From NCBI GenBank assembly GCA_032433595.1, contig JASWJB010000369.1:1-38699 (forward strand): a DNA stretch of 38,699 bases, given 5' to 3'. Origin of the DNA: Conoideocrella luteorostrata. Taxonomy: Eukaryota > Ascomycota > Sordariomycetes > Hypocreales > Clavicipitaceae. This document shows, piece by piece, positions 9,121 to 20,400 of this stretch. The first letter of the stretch is position 1, and each line of letters begins with the position of its first letter. The notes beneath the pieces were generated by a model, which was not told the DNA's origin, did no database searches, and saw only the letters and a list, made by a program, of their open reading frames with translations. Position numbers and translations under genes: made by a program.

Positions 9121-9422
9121 TCCGTCTTTTGCGCCCAACTCACCGCTTGAAAGATGTCAAGGCTGGGGATGGCAGCGTGCAACTATTGGTCTCTACTAAA
9201 GATCATGTTTATGATGCAGAGAATGTGGAAGCTGGGATTGACTCTAGGCAAATTATTGGCTCCTGGGATGAATCCTCAATTCCTGAATCATCGAAATTCT
9301 TCAGCAGTCGCCAAACCATGACTAGTCGCGACGCCGCAGGAAACGCTTCGTTTGGCACGAGGTACAAGGATGGATACAGATTAGGAACACAAAAGGCAGA
9401 TGATGCATCAAGCACTCAATGA
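9121..9422 (+). pseudogene. C-terminal fragment of a paralogue of the neighbouring phosphorylase-like protein
   Basis: The open frame follows a stop near 9116-9120, has no ATG at its start and ends at TGA 9420-9422. Its first residues, RPTHRLKDVKAGDGSVQLL, match the C-terminal region HRIRNVRAGDDAHQMF of the protein encoded on the opposite strand at 9489-10904. It carries two copies of a 12-residue motif (DVKAGDGSVQLL and NVEAGIDSRQII), 23 residues apart. The phosphorylase domain itself is absent upstream. It is probably the remnant of an inverted duplication. Confidence 0.5.
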
Positions 9423-9488
9423 ACTTTGCGGTAGCTTGAAACTGCATGAGAAGAAGCACTGAATATGTATGGAGTTACATTTAGTGTT

Positions 9489-10904
9489 TCAGATGGCAGT
9501 TGGACCACTGGCTGAAGTCATTGAGCGGGCGGTGTCTTCCTCTGCGCTCTGCTCTCTAGTCCCGGCGCCGGAATCATTTCTTCTATGTACAATTTCTTGA
9601 ACATCTTGTAGTGAGATATCTCCAAAAACTTGAACCCCTCTGTTACGGGAAACTACCTTCTCCACATGCAATGGCGTACCCTTTGAGAGAAACATCTGGT
9701 GTGCGTCATCCCCTGCTCTGACATTCCTAATTCTATGGGCGTGTTGAGGTGCAACCTTGCCCGATGGCGGCCTTTGAGAACGACGAGCGGCAGGGCGCTT
9801 CTCTGTCTGCATTGGGAGCCTGGCCTCTGCTAGCGAAGCATCCTTTAAAGGTATAATTGAAAGGAGCTCTTCGGCATATGCTGCTGCTGTGGCGGCAGCG
9901 TACGCTTGCCATTTCCCGTTCTTGTGGGAATCGGCGTAGTCTGAGATTCCGCGAATGACGATGCTTGAACAGCTCTCCATGACTCCTGCCGCTTCCATCT
10001 CAAAGCATATGTTGTCCAGTTTTTGTACCACCTGATCTCTTGCCACCGCATCCCTCAAGACATGATTTGCAGATGCAATAGTGCCGTAGTGCACGACGGG
10101 GTCTCTCTTGGTGCGTGCATCTCGCAACACAAGTCTAGACCTGTCGCAAGTATCGCAATTCTCCCTTGACTGAGATTCATGTTCGTAACCGCTGTCGAAG
10201 AGAAGGTCCAGATTGGCGCCGGGATAGACATAATCCGTCATGGATGGATGCTTCTCCAACATTTGGTGGAGGTGACTGGCCATGTCAGTCGACCTTGTCT
10301 GTTTTGCTCGTAATGTGGCGACGGCCGTCATGAGGGCCTGGGATGAAGTGCGCATAAGTCCAGTTTGACGCAGATGGCTGCCCTGTTCGAGTTTTCCGAA
10401 ATCATTCTGGAGAACCTGTGTGCTGACGGCGACGTCGCCAAGTCTTATGCCAAATTTGCCGGGGGCGCCGCCACCAATTCCAACCAGTAGCCAAATGCAT
10501 ATCGAGGAGAAAGTTCGACGCATGTGCGTTGCTACTATCGCGGCGTTGTTTGTGCCATAGCTCTCGGCAGGCAGGCACGCAACAACCACGTTATGTCCCG
10601 CAATATTTCCCAAGGTGTAGGTGTTGGTATCGTGGAAAGGCTGAGGAAGGCGTTCGTAAATTTTGTCCAACATGCCCACAGCAGCAGCCAGCTCAACGGC
10701 TAATGGACAGATCCAACCGATGTGATACTTATCGTGAGGTATAATAGTACTCTGATGCGGGGCATCCAGGTCATGTTTGCCCGTATCCTTATTCCGTCTA
10801 CTTCTCTTGGAGAAGCCGTGTTTCTGCTGTGCAGGCTCAAGCTCACGTTTTCTTTTGGGGTCTCCAGCATCTAATGCTCTTGGAACCTCTCGCCGTTCTG
10901 CCAT
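9489..10904 (-). CDS. Nucleoside phosphorylase-like protein with duplicated C-terminal motif
   Basis: This is an intronless gene of 471 residues. The ATG at 10904 is the only Met near the start. Residues 1-40 are basic, with two clusters (KRKR and KRSRR) that resemble a bipartite nuclear signal. Residues 58-350 form a PNP_UDP-type nucleoside phosphorylase domain. It has the opening YHIGWICPLAVELAA, the phosphate loop GIGGGAP (142-148) followed by RLGDVAVS, the substrate-site CFEMEAAGV, and RGISDYADSHKN with the catalytic-type Asp. In fungi this domain is common at the N-terminus of NLR proteins and also occurs alone. Residues 390-431 hold two copies of a 12-residue motif (NVRAGDDAHQMF and KVVSRNRGVQVF) spaced 22 residues, perhaps an amyloid-type signalling region. 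No NTPase follows. The true substrate is unknown. Confidence 0.85.
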   Translation of the reverse strand: MAERREVPRALDAGDPKRKRELEPAQQKHGFSKRSRRNKDTGKHDLDAPHQSTIIPHDKYHIGWICPLAVELAAAVGMLDKIYERLPQPFHDTNTYTLGNIAGHNVVVACLPAESYGTNNAAIVATHMRRTFSSICIWLLVGIGGGAPGKFGIRLGDVAVSTQVLQNDFGKLEQGSHLRQTGLMRTSSQALMTAVATLRAKQTRSTDMASHLHQMLEKHPSMTDYVYPGANLDLLFDSGYEHESQSRENCDTCDRSRLVLRDARTKRDPVVHYGTIASANHVLRDAVARDQVVQKLDNICFEMEAAGVMESCSSIVIRGISDYADSHKNGKWQAYAAATAAAYAEELLSIIPLKDASLAEARLPMQTEKRPAARRSQRPPSGKVAPQHAHRIRNVRAGDDAHQMFLSKGTPLHVEKVVSRNRGVQVFGDISLQDVQEIVHRRNDSGAGTREQSAEEDTARSMTSASGPTAI

Positions 10905-11632
10905 CTGAATCTGTGGTTTCGGTCGCGGTGTATTGCGATCGCTGCATGTACGGGCAACGCATCTGACAACTCTGTATGGAGGCTAGCAAACGCATTCCGC
11001 GAAGAATTAACTTTGACACCGACTTTGTACAATAAGTTGTGGTTGGCTTCGTACGCCGCGGACGGCGGGCAGCCCAGTTCATTCGCAGGGGAGCGATTGT
11101 AAGCGCTTGACGGAACGAAGACTGTATCAGAATTGGGCGCTAAGTGAGGTGGGTTGGCATGTGGCGGGGATCTCCAGAGTAGGCACGCCGGCAATGTCGC
11201 GCCGCCTGACCGGACCAAAGAGGTGGCCCAGAACCCAACCCTGCCCCGATGGTATATAGCTAAATTACTAGCCCCATATTACTAACCTGAGCTGGCCCTA
11301 TTTCACTCTTTTCCCTCTATACGTTATGGTTTGGAATGTCTGTGGATTCAATACTAAAGTGTGGCCAGATCAGGTCGACTTGTTGGCGGGTTTGTGGTCG
11401 GGTTGGGTCGGCATTAGGGGTTGGTGATGGGTTTTTTGAACACCATGCTGAGACCGTTCAGCGCGACTTTCTCTTCAGTGTCAGACGGCACTCTGACAGG
11501 TTGATGCAAGCGCCGGTTTTCAGCCAAGTGTGGGGTTGGGACATCATTTGCATGCACCACCATGCCTACCGCTCAATCACTCGATGCAAAACACCTGTCT
11601 TTCTCTATCGCCCGAATCATGACTTATAACGC
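10905..11632. other. Upstream region of the phosphorylase-like gene
   Basis: This is the probable promoter side of the minus-strand gene. Open frames here (11336-11629 plus, 11218-10871 minus) show no domain and are not called. The MFS fragment begins abruptly at about 11633. Confidence 0.4.
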
Positions 11633-12196
11633 CAGGTTTTTATGTGAACGTATCGGTTGGCGGACTAGCGGTGCTTTCTATACTTCCTCTGTATATCCCT
11701 GAAGAGACAATTAAACCAAAGGCCTGGTCTCTGCTCCCGAGACTTCATCGCTACCTTGATCTTATAGGTTTTATTCTTTTTGCGCCTATGTTCTTGCAAC
11801 TTCTTCTGGCTCTCCAATTTGGAGGCCAGCGGTATCCCTGGAATTCGTCTCAAGTAGTTGGCCTCTTCTGCGGCGCCGCTGCAACTGCATTCGTCTGGTT
11901 TCTCTGGAATCGGTACCGAGGAGATGATGCGATGATGCCTCGCAAAATGATCCGCCAGTGGAACGTCTTAGCCTCCGGGTTATACGTGGCTTTTGTAAGA
12001 TAACAAGAAGGTGTGCTTGTTACCCCAATAGACTAAAAAGATCCGTCAATGCAAGCGACTGCTTGCACTGCACCTTACACCTATTTATAAGGCCTACGCG
12101 CTGCACGCGCCAGAACCTTAACAGCTTTTCTCACGTCGGCGGTCTATGGAGGAGTTTATTATCTCGCAATCTACTTCCAGGCTGTCAATGGCAGCA
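11633..12196 (+). pseudogene. MFS drug:H+ antiporter (14-helix type), internal fragment
   Basis: The piece starts in mid-protein at FYVNVSVGGLAVLSILPLY, normally helix 6 of fungal 14-helix MFS exporters. It continues with LDLIGFILFAPMFLQLLLAL, QFGGQRYPWNSSQVVGL and a following helix ending AFVWFLWNRYRGDDAMMPRK. After a GTAAGA donor near 11998 and a presumed intron, the family motif VYGGVYYLAIYFQAVNG appears (near 12145-12193). It then stops at the copia LTR. Both the first five helices and the C-terminal half are missing, and upstream DNA is unrelated. Such transporters export toxic compounds and metabolites at the plasma membrane; this fragment cannot work. Confidence 0.75.
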
Positions 12197-12306
12197 GAAG
12201 CAAGCTACGAGGAAAACGCTGATATCGGCGTATAAATATCATGGCCGTAGGGTGACCACGTGACCCGCTCCGTGCTTCCTATCATGCCCGACGGAGGGTT
12301 CCAATA
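12196..12306 (-). mobile_element. Partial copia-type LTR (copy C)
   Basis: Read on the minus strand it begins TATTGGAACCC (TGTTGG with one G-to-A change on that strand) and includes GTCACGTGGTCACC and TATTTATACGCCGATATC. The last of these matches copy D at the window end better than copies A and B. The 3' part is short and its boundary with the MFS fragment is only approximate. No target duplication is visible. Confidence 0.7.
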
Positions 12307-12405
12307 GTCAGGTTTGTAATTAACGTTGAGCTATATTTCATCGTATTTTTAGCCACTTAAGTCCTATCAGGAAGTTGTAAATAAGAATACCACAAGACGA
12401 CATGC

Positions 12406-14012
12406 TCAAGCAAGGCTTGCGATGATCAAGGAATTTTCGTAATCCTCATCATACTTCACCACTTCATGTATTTTTAGTCCGACGTCCTTTAGTAGATTTT
12501 CCCACTGGATCTTGGTGCGTTCTATTCCACCTACAAAGGTTACAAATTAGCGACCTCTTCTTCTTATCCTGACACATGTGTATAATCTCCGTGTTGGAGA
12601 ATGTAAACCGCGGACAGGCTCACAACAGAGTTGTAGAATACCAAGTGGAGCGGATGGATATTAACAGTACATACCTACGCACGTCATTATTTCCATGTCA
12701 TGTTGGGCCCCCTGAGCTGTAGCATCTCGCTCGGGAAGAACAATTTCGTCGATCAAGATGAACGACTGGTCGGTCATGCCTGCTTTGGCGTTGATTAGGA
12801 TCTTTACACATGTGGCATTTCCCCACGCATGTAAGATGTTCCGGAGATAGTAAGCTCTTGCTCCTTAGCGATACGTAGAAAAGCAAATATTAGCTGAAGT
12901 ATTTCTTGTTTAATACTTTTAAGGGCTAATCATACCTTTCACAGGCTGTGGCGTGAATATGTTGTATACCTCTGCCTCGATATTTGCAGAACCCGCAAGC
13001 TCCGCCTTCGCCTGCTGTATGACCTCGGTTCGATCTTGGAGAAGAACCCTTCCAGGAAGGTCCGGATATCGCTGACGGAAGGCAAGAGACTGGGAGCCGG
13101 TTGAGCCACCAACATCGACGAACAAAATAGTCGAGCTGGTGGTATCCTGGGCGAAGCGCTTTTCGAAGTTTAAGGCGTCAAAAAACAATGGTCTTCCTTC
13201 TCGTTGAATCCTTATGTGGGCTTGTGCAAGTTCTAATGCCCACGGCCTGTCAGCTAACCATGAATGGGGATGCTTATCTATGTGAACGGTGCTGCTCCAA
13301 GCCGTTGGGATAAGGCCCACAGGGTCCTTATACTCGTTTGATCGGAGCCAATCCGGAAGGTTTAATGCCCCTTGCGCAGTAATCTTATTTCTGCTCAACG
13401 CATTAACATGGTGAAAGGTACAGTTGGCAGGATGTCCTTACGTCCATTGAAGGGTTTTAGCGTGATCGTTATTGCTCAGAGCTTGAGTCACGTTACTGGA
13501 CTGGTAGGCGTCGTCGTTAATTTGAGATATTATATCTGTAGCCTGGTAATATCGTAATAGCCGCTCTAAGAGTGATTAATACCTCCCAACTAGAATGAAG
13601 AAATAAGTACTTACTCAAGAGGGTTGGTTCCACACCAGTCCTCTCCGCGAGCTCTGCATTGCTGAAAGAGCGAGGTTCGGATGCTAAAATAGAAAACACC
13701 CCAGTTTCCACACCTACGAGGGCCAGAGGTAGTTGGAAATGCTAATAGTGGCCGCAGTTAGTTATTGAATAATAAATATAGGGTTTTACATACTGAGTAA
13801 CCAATTCTACGCAACGTGTCTCTGGGCCGTTCTAAAGAAGCAACCAGCTTCCGTCCACCCTCAACTAAGCGGCGGCGGGTTCGTTCATCTCCGATACGAG
13901 TAGCGGCGCCTTTCGGGTCTTGCAAGATTGACTCAATCTGCTCTGCCAGTGCTTCATATTGTGTAGCGTTGAGACTCATATTAGAGTTCAAAACGAACAG
14001 TTCAAGATTCAC
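12406..14012 (-). CDS. SAM-dependent O-methyltransferase (plant/fungal Methyltransf_2 type)
   Basis: Six exons: 14012-13794, 13741-13615, 13565-13442, 13390-12936, 12863-12675 and 12530-12406, with phase-consistent GT..AG junctions. They give 412 residues, normal for the family. A second Met (MSLNATQ, 13979) is an alternative start. Residues about 65-150 are the winged-helix dimerisation part (LLKRLLRYYQATDII). Then come the SAM-binding motif FVDVGGSTG (247-255) and the catalytic-type His320 in RNILHAWGN. The C-terminal end has IDEIVLPE and GGIERTKIQWENLLKDVGL. Such enzymes methylate phenolic hydroxyls of secondary metabolites in the cytosol. No polyketide synthase or other backbone gene is in the window, so the substrate is open. 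It is divergent from the second methyltransferase-fold gene at 15210. Confidence 0.9.
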
Positions 14013-15209
14013 AAGTTGATGAAACGTGTGTAGTAATACTTAGAAATGATCCAAGGTGAAACCTGAAGAACTAGAGCCGGAGGAGAAGGGCGAGGAAAAG
14101 CCTGCCCGAGAAATCAGAATCATCCGTGCTGCCTGTACAAGTAACGTCAAGGCGGTGGATATTGCCGTGGTGGAACACCGGGTAACCTTGTATTAGGAAT
14201 GTGCCTTCTTGCCGACGTACTTGTTTCATGTGACACAATTCATAGCTACTCCAAAATAGAACAAGGATCGGCTAAGCTACGCTAAAAATAAATCTATTTC
14301 CAGTTTATCATTGGTGCGGGAATAAACTCTGATCGCCTGTACAGAGAGGTAAAAGTCGCGTATGAGAGTCAACTTCCCCCTACACCTCAAACTCCTGGAT
14401 TGGTTTGGGCCGGAGTATGTCATACCATTCAAGCAGAATCGGTTACCCAGGGAAGTTATTTACTCCGTTCAATTTTCCACTAGAAGCTACTGTATAGAAA
14501 TCAAAGTCAAGAGTACACGAGAGACCATCTGGGCTCGATAGCACGGGTGGTAGGAATGCATCCCTGCGACAGTGCGGGGTAAGACATGCTGTCAATTTTG
14601 ATGTATCATTTGAAGCACAAAAATTGCCGCACATCAGTTCAAACCAACTGCAGCTCGTTCGGACCGGTCACTTCAGCCATGTTGGTCAGCTGAATTTACA
14701 CAAAATGTCCCGGGCTCCATGTAGTGTTTCCTTGCAGGTACTTTCTATGTACGTCATGCCGATGTACTGTTGCGTCCAGTGTAGTGGTACTTTGGCTTTG
14801 CAGCTTCGTAGTCGGTCCCGAGTCCCCGCGTAATCTGCCCGGGATGCCCGAGACGCCTGAGTAGGCGCGAGAGGCCAACAATTAAAAGCAGGGATGGCAT
14901 TGAGGTGTCTTAGCAACATCCGTCCAATCGCTCACATTCTCTCAAGACAAAAGTTCCCGTGAAATCCGCCGTGCGACCAACAGTTGTGACAGATTGCCTT
15001 GTCACATTCGGGTTCAATAGTGAGATTGAGAGCAGAGTCAAAAGCGCGTCTCTGGATAACTCGTCTTGACCTCGCCTTAGTAGAAGACTGATTATTACAC
15101 ATCTCCCCTTTTAAGCTCCTTCTCTTTATTGATTAAATCATCGCCCTCACGTGTGCGCTCTTCACGTCTTGCCAGCTCTCGAACTTCTGCAAGCTATTTA
15201 TCAGCGACA
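14013..15209. other. Divergent intergenic region between the two methyltransferase-fold genes
   Basis: About 1.2 kb lies between two opposite start codons and must hold both promoters. Short open frames (14634-14443 minus, for example) have no domain. No clear shared operator or palindrome was found. Confidence 0.45.
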
Positions 15210-16772
15210 ATGACATCGCCCAACACCACTCCTAGAATCGTTGCGCTAGCAACTCAGATAAGCACTTCCGTCGCCGAACTGCAAGAGCGTTTATCTGCCC
15301 AGGGGGCGCCATCCCCGTCCTTTGCCGAGGATAGTCCTGAAAGCCTTCCCGCTGATGTGTCCCATCTTCAGGATGCTGTCCTCGACGCAACTGCTGAGCT
15401 ACATGAGCTACTCCTGGATCCTCTATCACTTATCTTCAAATTTGGTGCTGTAAGATTTCTTCAGGCTCAGCTGAGCTGCTTCATAAGTTAACTGTTTCAA
15501 GATCTCCAACTTAGTCAGCATTGACGCAATTTGCCGATTCCATATTGCAGATATGATACCTCCAGGTGGCCAGGTCTCCTTTGAAGAAATTGCTGAACAA
15601 ACAGGTCTGGAGAAGTCGCTTGTTAGACGCCTACTTAGGCACGCGATGGCCATGCGCATCTTGAGAGAGCCGGAGCCGGGCATAGTGGCACATACCAAAA
15701 TCTCCAAAATATTGACCATTCCGTATATAAATACTTGGGTCAACTTTGAAAGCAAGGATACCTGGCCAGCCACTACTAGGGTAAGTGCGCAAGATTTCTT
15801 TAGATTAGAATAAGTCATGAGAATGAGCCAACTTACATGTTCTTCCGTAGATTGTGGACGCGATACAGAAATGGCCATCGTCCGAAGAACTCAACGAGAC
15901 TGTGAGTGTATCCCATTTCCCATAGCTGATTATGCTTTCTGTCTGCCCTGGCATTCCGAAGCTCGACTATGAAAATGGAGCCTGTGCTGATCTTCACAGG
16001 GCTTCTCTCTTGCCAATGACACTGAGAAGTCTGTATGCGAGGTCCTTGCCACGGACCCAACGCGAGCGATGCGTTTTGCAACTTCAATGAAAGCCTTAGA
16101 ACATGTTCCGGGTTGCGCCATCGGAGCCCTCTCTAAGGATTATGACTGGGCTTCCCTTGGAAACGTATTCATCGTCAACCTTGGTGGATCCAGAGGTCAA
16201 GCTGCCATAGAACTGGCGAATAACTTCGCGAACACCAAGCTACTTGTCCAAGACATGGCAATGGTCATTGAAGGCGCGGAATCAGACGTTCCTGACCAAC
16301 TAAAAGAACGTGTTCAGTTCATGAAACATAATCTTTTCGATCCGCAGACGGTTCGGGCAGATGTCTATTTCTTTCGCATGGTCTTCCGCACTTGGGGCGA
16401 CAAAGATGCTCTCCAAATCTTAAAGGCGCAGATACCGGCCCTCCGACCTGGAGCAAAGATCCTCATTCAGGATGCTTGCATGCCAGAACCGGACGCTATT
16501 CCGTTATGGTTAGAGAGAGTTCAAAGGTATGCTCCTGATTGCTGATATGAGTTACAACGAGAAAGCATGCCTGCTGACAGACACTTAACAGGGCAGTGGA
16601 TTTGAGTCTGAAATGCTACTTTAATGGTCGTCAAAGATATCTGGACGAGTGGAAGGCTCTACTCGCAGCGGCAGATGAGCGATTCATTCTTCATCGGGTG
16701 TTTGAGCCCAAGGGATCTTTGTTAGTGATCTTGGAGGTTCACTGGGACGTGTCTGGTACCGTAGGAGCCTGA
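15210..16772 (+). CDS. O-methyltransferase-fold protein lacking the catalytic His
   Basis: Five exons: 15210-15449, 15502-15780, 15851-15901, 16000-16526 and 16592-16772, giving 425 residues. The ATG at 15210 (MTSPNTTPRIVALATQIS) keeps phase 0 to the first donor. The N-terminal helical/winged-helix part includes ICRFHIADMIPPGGQVSF, EQTGLEKSLVRRLLRHAM and REPEPGIVAHTK, all standard for fungal O-methyltransferases of secondary metabolism. Motif I is VNLGGSRG (249-256), with Asn250 where the family has Asp (VDVGGSxG). The segment YFFRMVFRTWGDK has Arg320 at the position of the general base His (FHxWxDK). Methyl transfer by the usual mechanism is therefore doubtful. A non-methylating role, as in LepI-type pericyclases that use the same fold and bind SAM, is possible. 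It is divergent from the intact methyltransferase at 14012. Confidence 0.88.
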
Positions 16773-17473
16773 AGGAGCATTTGTCAAGCTTGAAATGATA
16801 GATCACCGACTCCAAGAGTCTTGTCAATTTAACGATTGGTTTATCGCGCAAAGGGGAAAATCCCAAGTCGTGTCATTTCTAGAAAGCTATTTAAGCCGTA
16901 GAATGTACTTAGTCGTGACCACTATGAAGCATTATGATCCCTTCGTAGTCATCGTGGCGAATAAAAGCACATTTTCGAGCTTTCACGAACTTAATAAACA
17001 GTTTAGAACGTTCAAAAGCCACAACGGTTTTGACAGGGGAGCGGGCTTCAGCGTGTCATGTCTAACCGCAGGATCTCGACTCCGTTCTGTCGCGACATGA
17101 GCTCTTGATGCGAGGTCACAATACTTGGTTATCTCAAAGTACGAGGTCCAAAAGCTAACGTCGTCTGATGTTGCGAACAAGAAAATGACCGGCATCCAAA
17201 TGTTCTAGCGGGAACGGTACGCGATCACGTATCTTCAGCTAGCATGGTGATATCCGGGGACCGTTTGCGTGAATCAGTATTGGGTAATAAAGGCACTCCT
17301 AATGTATAGGATGGTAAAGGGCTATTTATTCCAGCTCTTCCGAATTAAGGCTGGCTGGGTGTTGAGTGCGGCATTGAATTCCGAATAGATTTCTTACAAT
17401 GACAACTAACAGACAGACATCTTCACGGTCATCTCTATTCTCCACTTCGAAAGACCAACGATGGTCGGAAATT
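16773..17473. other. Region between convergent genes
   Basis: An ATG-started 101-residue open frame (16795-17100, plus) begins 22 bp after the methyltransferase stop but shows no domain, signal peptide or homologue that I know. I treat the stretch as 3' flanking DNA of two convergent genes. Confidence 0.35.
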
Positions 17474-20400
17474 TCACCAACCCCACCTTGATCTATCTGA
17501 GTCCGACTCGCTATCCTGGCTGCCACTCGATTTCCGCATCTCTCTTCGGCTTCCATGACTCGCAACCGCGAGCGATGAGACGCTCTGCCGTATCTCATCC
17601 CGTGACGAAGAATCGGACCCGGGGAAGGGGAACTTAAAGGGCTCCTTGACAGTGATCGTGGCGCTGCGCTTGGCCATGGTGGAATCGAAGCTCACCGTCG
17701 GATAAAGTTTCCCCTTTAGTCCTGAAGCCGCAACGCCTATGATGCAGTCATTGGTTAACTTCCGCCAGTCCTACAAAGCTGAGAACCACAAGGATGTGTC
17801 CACGCCAGCCGCGTATTATGCCATACATCAGAGAAAGGGGTGTTTGGGGCTAATATGGAGGGAATATGTAGGGTTCTCACCGAATGGTTTCCCGTTCAGA
17901 GAGAAGTACGCTTTGCCTTGATCGAAATCCACACCACATCCAATTACATCCCCTGCTCCGAATTTCTCGCCGTAAGGCTTGGCGAATTCCGATTCTAGGA
18001 ATAAGTGGCCGTCATCGCCGTGATATCCCCAGGATCCGGTTTTCCAGCCAACCATAGCATCCAATGGTGCCTCCTCGCGGCAGAACCCGACACCAATTAT
18101 TCTGCCAAAATGGGGCAAACAGAAACGTTAGCATAGCCGACACCATGGTAGATTAAATGAATACTCATCTCAGAATACACAAGGAACTTCCAGGCGAAAC
18201 TGATTACAGAGCAAGAAAAGCACATAGGGGCGTGACCTAAACACTATGGAGAGGTGGATTCCAAAAAGAAGGCACTTACAACTCCTTACTCTTGACGTCT
18301 TCAACATCTCCTTCAAGGCGGCTTATGCAGACCTCAAAGTAGCAATCTCCTTGGCCGCTTAAGCAGTGGTCCGTGCGGACAAGGCAATACGTCTCTATTT
18401 CCCTGTAGAGAAGTGGTTTCTCTGTTGTAATGGGTAACGATTTTAGCCGAAGGGTTAGAAGAAACGGTAATGCACTGAATCGCCCACCCCCGGCTTTGGA
18501 GCTGTCGGAAGTTGGAATACAGGTGGTTGGAATTAGTGTACTTACCGGATACAAATACTGTCTGTCCGCCATTCAGAATCTCTAGGGGATACTGTAAATC
18601 ACTTTTCGACCATGCCGAGGGCGGCTTCAGATTGTGCTCATCTCCATCTCGCCGCGGGCCAATTTCACGTGCGGTGTTAGCATGTCCATAGCGCTCGGCG
18701 ATATATGCCAGTCCCCAACCGTCTCTATCTATTAGCTCAAGTCCCCGTAAATTCAGAGTCCCAGTCGGTAGGAGCCTAAAGATCGTCTCGCTTTTATTTG
18801 CGGCAATGGCGATTGGCAGAGCCCGTAGGAAGCTGTCCTTCCTACTCGCATTGTCCTTCAGTCTCATTGCCATGATAAACTTCTCGATTTCGCTGTCCTT
18901 GAGACATAGACAGGCCCAATAGAGCGAATCGCGGTCGAGATGGTCCCTCTTTGCCGGGTCGGCGCCGCATTTCAGGAGAATATCCTGATATTTAACACGG
19001 CCCGTACGGATACTGATGATTAGAGGTGTTGCGCCTTGACAGTCCGCCATGTTGACGTCGGCTTGCAACTTCTCGCAGAGCTCTCGCGCTAGGTCGTCTT
19101 GAACGCAAAATTTCGCTGCAACATGTAGAGGTGTCTCCCCAGCTCCATTTTGCTCATTGACCTCCAGCTTTTTGCTCGCCTCTGTGTCTCTTTTTGCCAA
19201 ATTTAGAAGGAATTTTATTACGTCGTTCTGCTCGCATGAGAGGGCATAGGTTAAGAGAGTCCTAGCCGGCGGAGTGTCGCTGGCTAGGCTGGCTCCCATG
19301 TCGACCAGACGCTCTAAAGCACTTGCCATGCCTGTGCGAATGGCATGCCATATTGCCGCCTTTCCATCGCTGAATTGGATATTTATATCGATTGGCTCTC
19401 TGGGTTGCTCCATATATTTATCACATTCTATGGAACCACTCTTGGGTTGTTTTAGTAAGTGATTCACGGTCGTTTTATTATTTGCCTTGAAAGCGGCTTC
19501 CAACGGCGAAATGTCGTTGAATCCAATGTTTGGATTCGCGCCACTATTCAGGAGCATCTCAACAACACCATCGTGGCCCCCACGGATGGCAGCCAGCAGG
19601 GCCGTCCCATCGTTCCCACCCACAGGGTTCGGATCTGCCCCATGAGTGAGTAGTAGCTGAACCATGGCAAGATCGCCAAAACCCGCGGCCGCCTGTATAG
19701 GCGAGTGGAATGGTCCTCCAAAGGAGTTGGGATCAACCTTGAGGTCCCCAAGCAAGAACTTCGCGATATCTTCCCAACTTCTCGCTCTGCCAGGCGAAAA
19801 AGATCGCTGGTAATTGTGTCCGGCTGATATGATGGCTGCGCAGAGGGGAGTGCCATATGCCTGGCTCTGCGAGTTGATGTCTACTACTCTATGGATAAGA
19901 TACTGAACTATCTCGATGTGACCATGGAACGCCGCCATGTGCAGCGGAGTGGCGCCATCTTTCTTCGCGATGTCCGGATTGGCGCACCAAGGCGGCTCCA
20001 CGAGGAGCCTGACCATGTCCTTATGCCCCCCCGTCGCAGCTCTGTGCAGCGCCGAAGAACCAGACCTGTTCTGCCCGTTGGTGTAGGCGTTGCGCTCTAG
20101 CAGTAGGCCAACAACGTCATCATGACCATCCTGCGCCGCGAGAATGAGTGCGGTGGACTGGTAGTCGTTCCCCAGCGAAACGAGATCGGGATCATGATCG
20201 AGTAGTAGTCTGGTCACATCGGTCGAATCGTGTGCCGCATGAAGGACGGTCCAGCCTTGGGGCCCGCGGATGGTGTGGTCTGCATGGAATTTGAGGAGAC
20301 ACCTCACGACGTCGATATTCCTCTTGTAGCAAGCGCGGTAGAGGGCGGTACATGTCGGATCAGCGCCGCATTGCAGATCCAGTTGTGCCTCGCGTTCTAA

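Noticed and set aside
18276..18572. Separate small gene overlapping the NLR-like gene's 3' part
   Set aside because: This frame is the eighth exon of the NLR-like gene. It carries the first strands of the SPRY domain and joins in phase on both sides.
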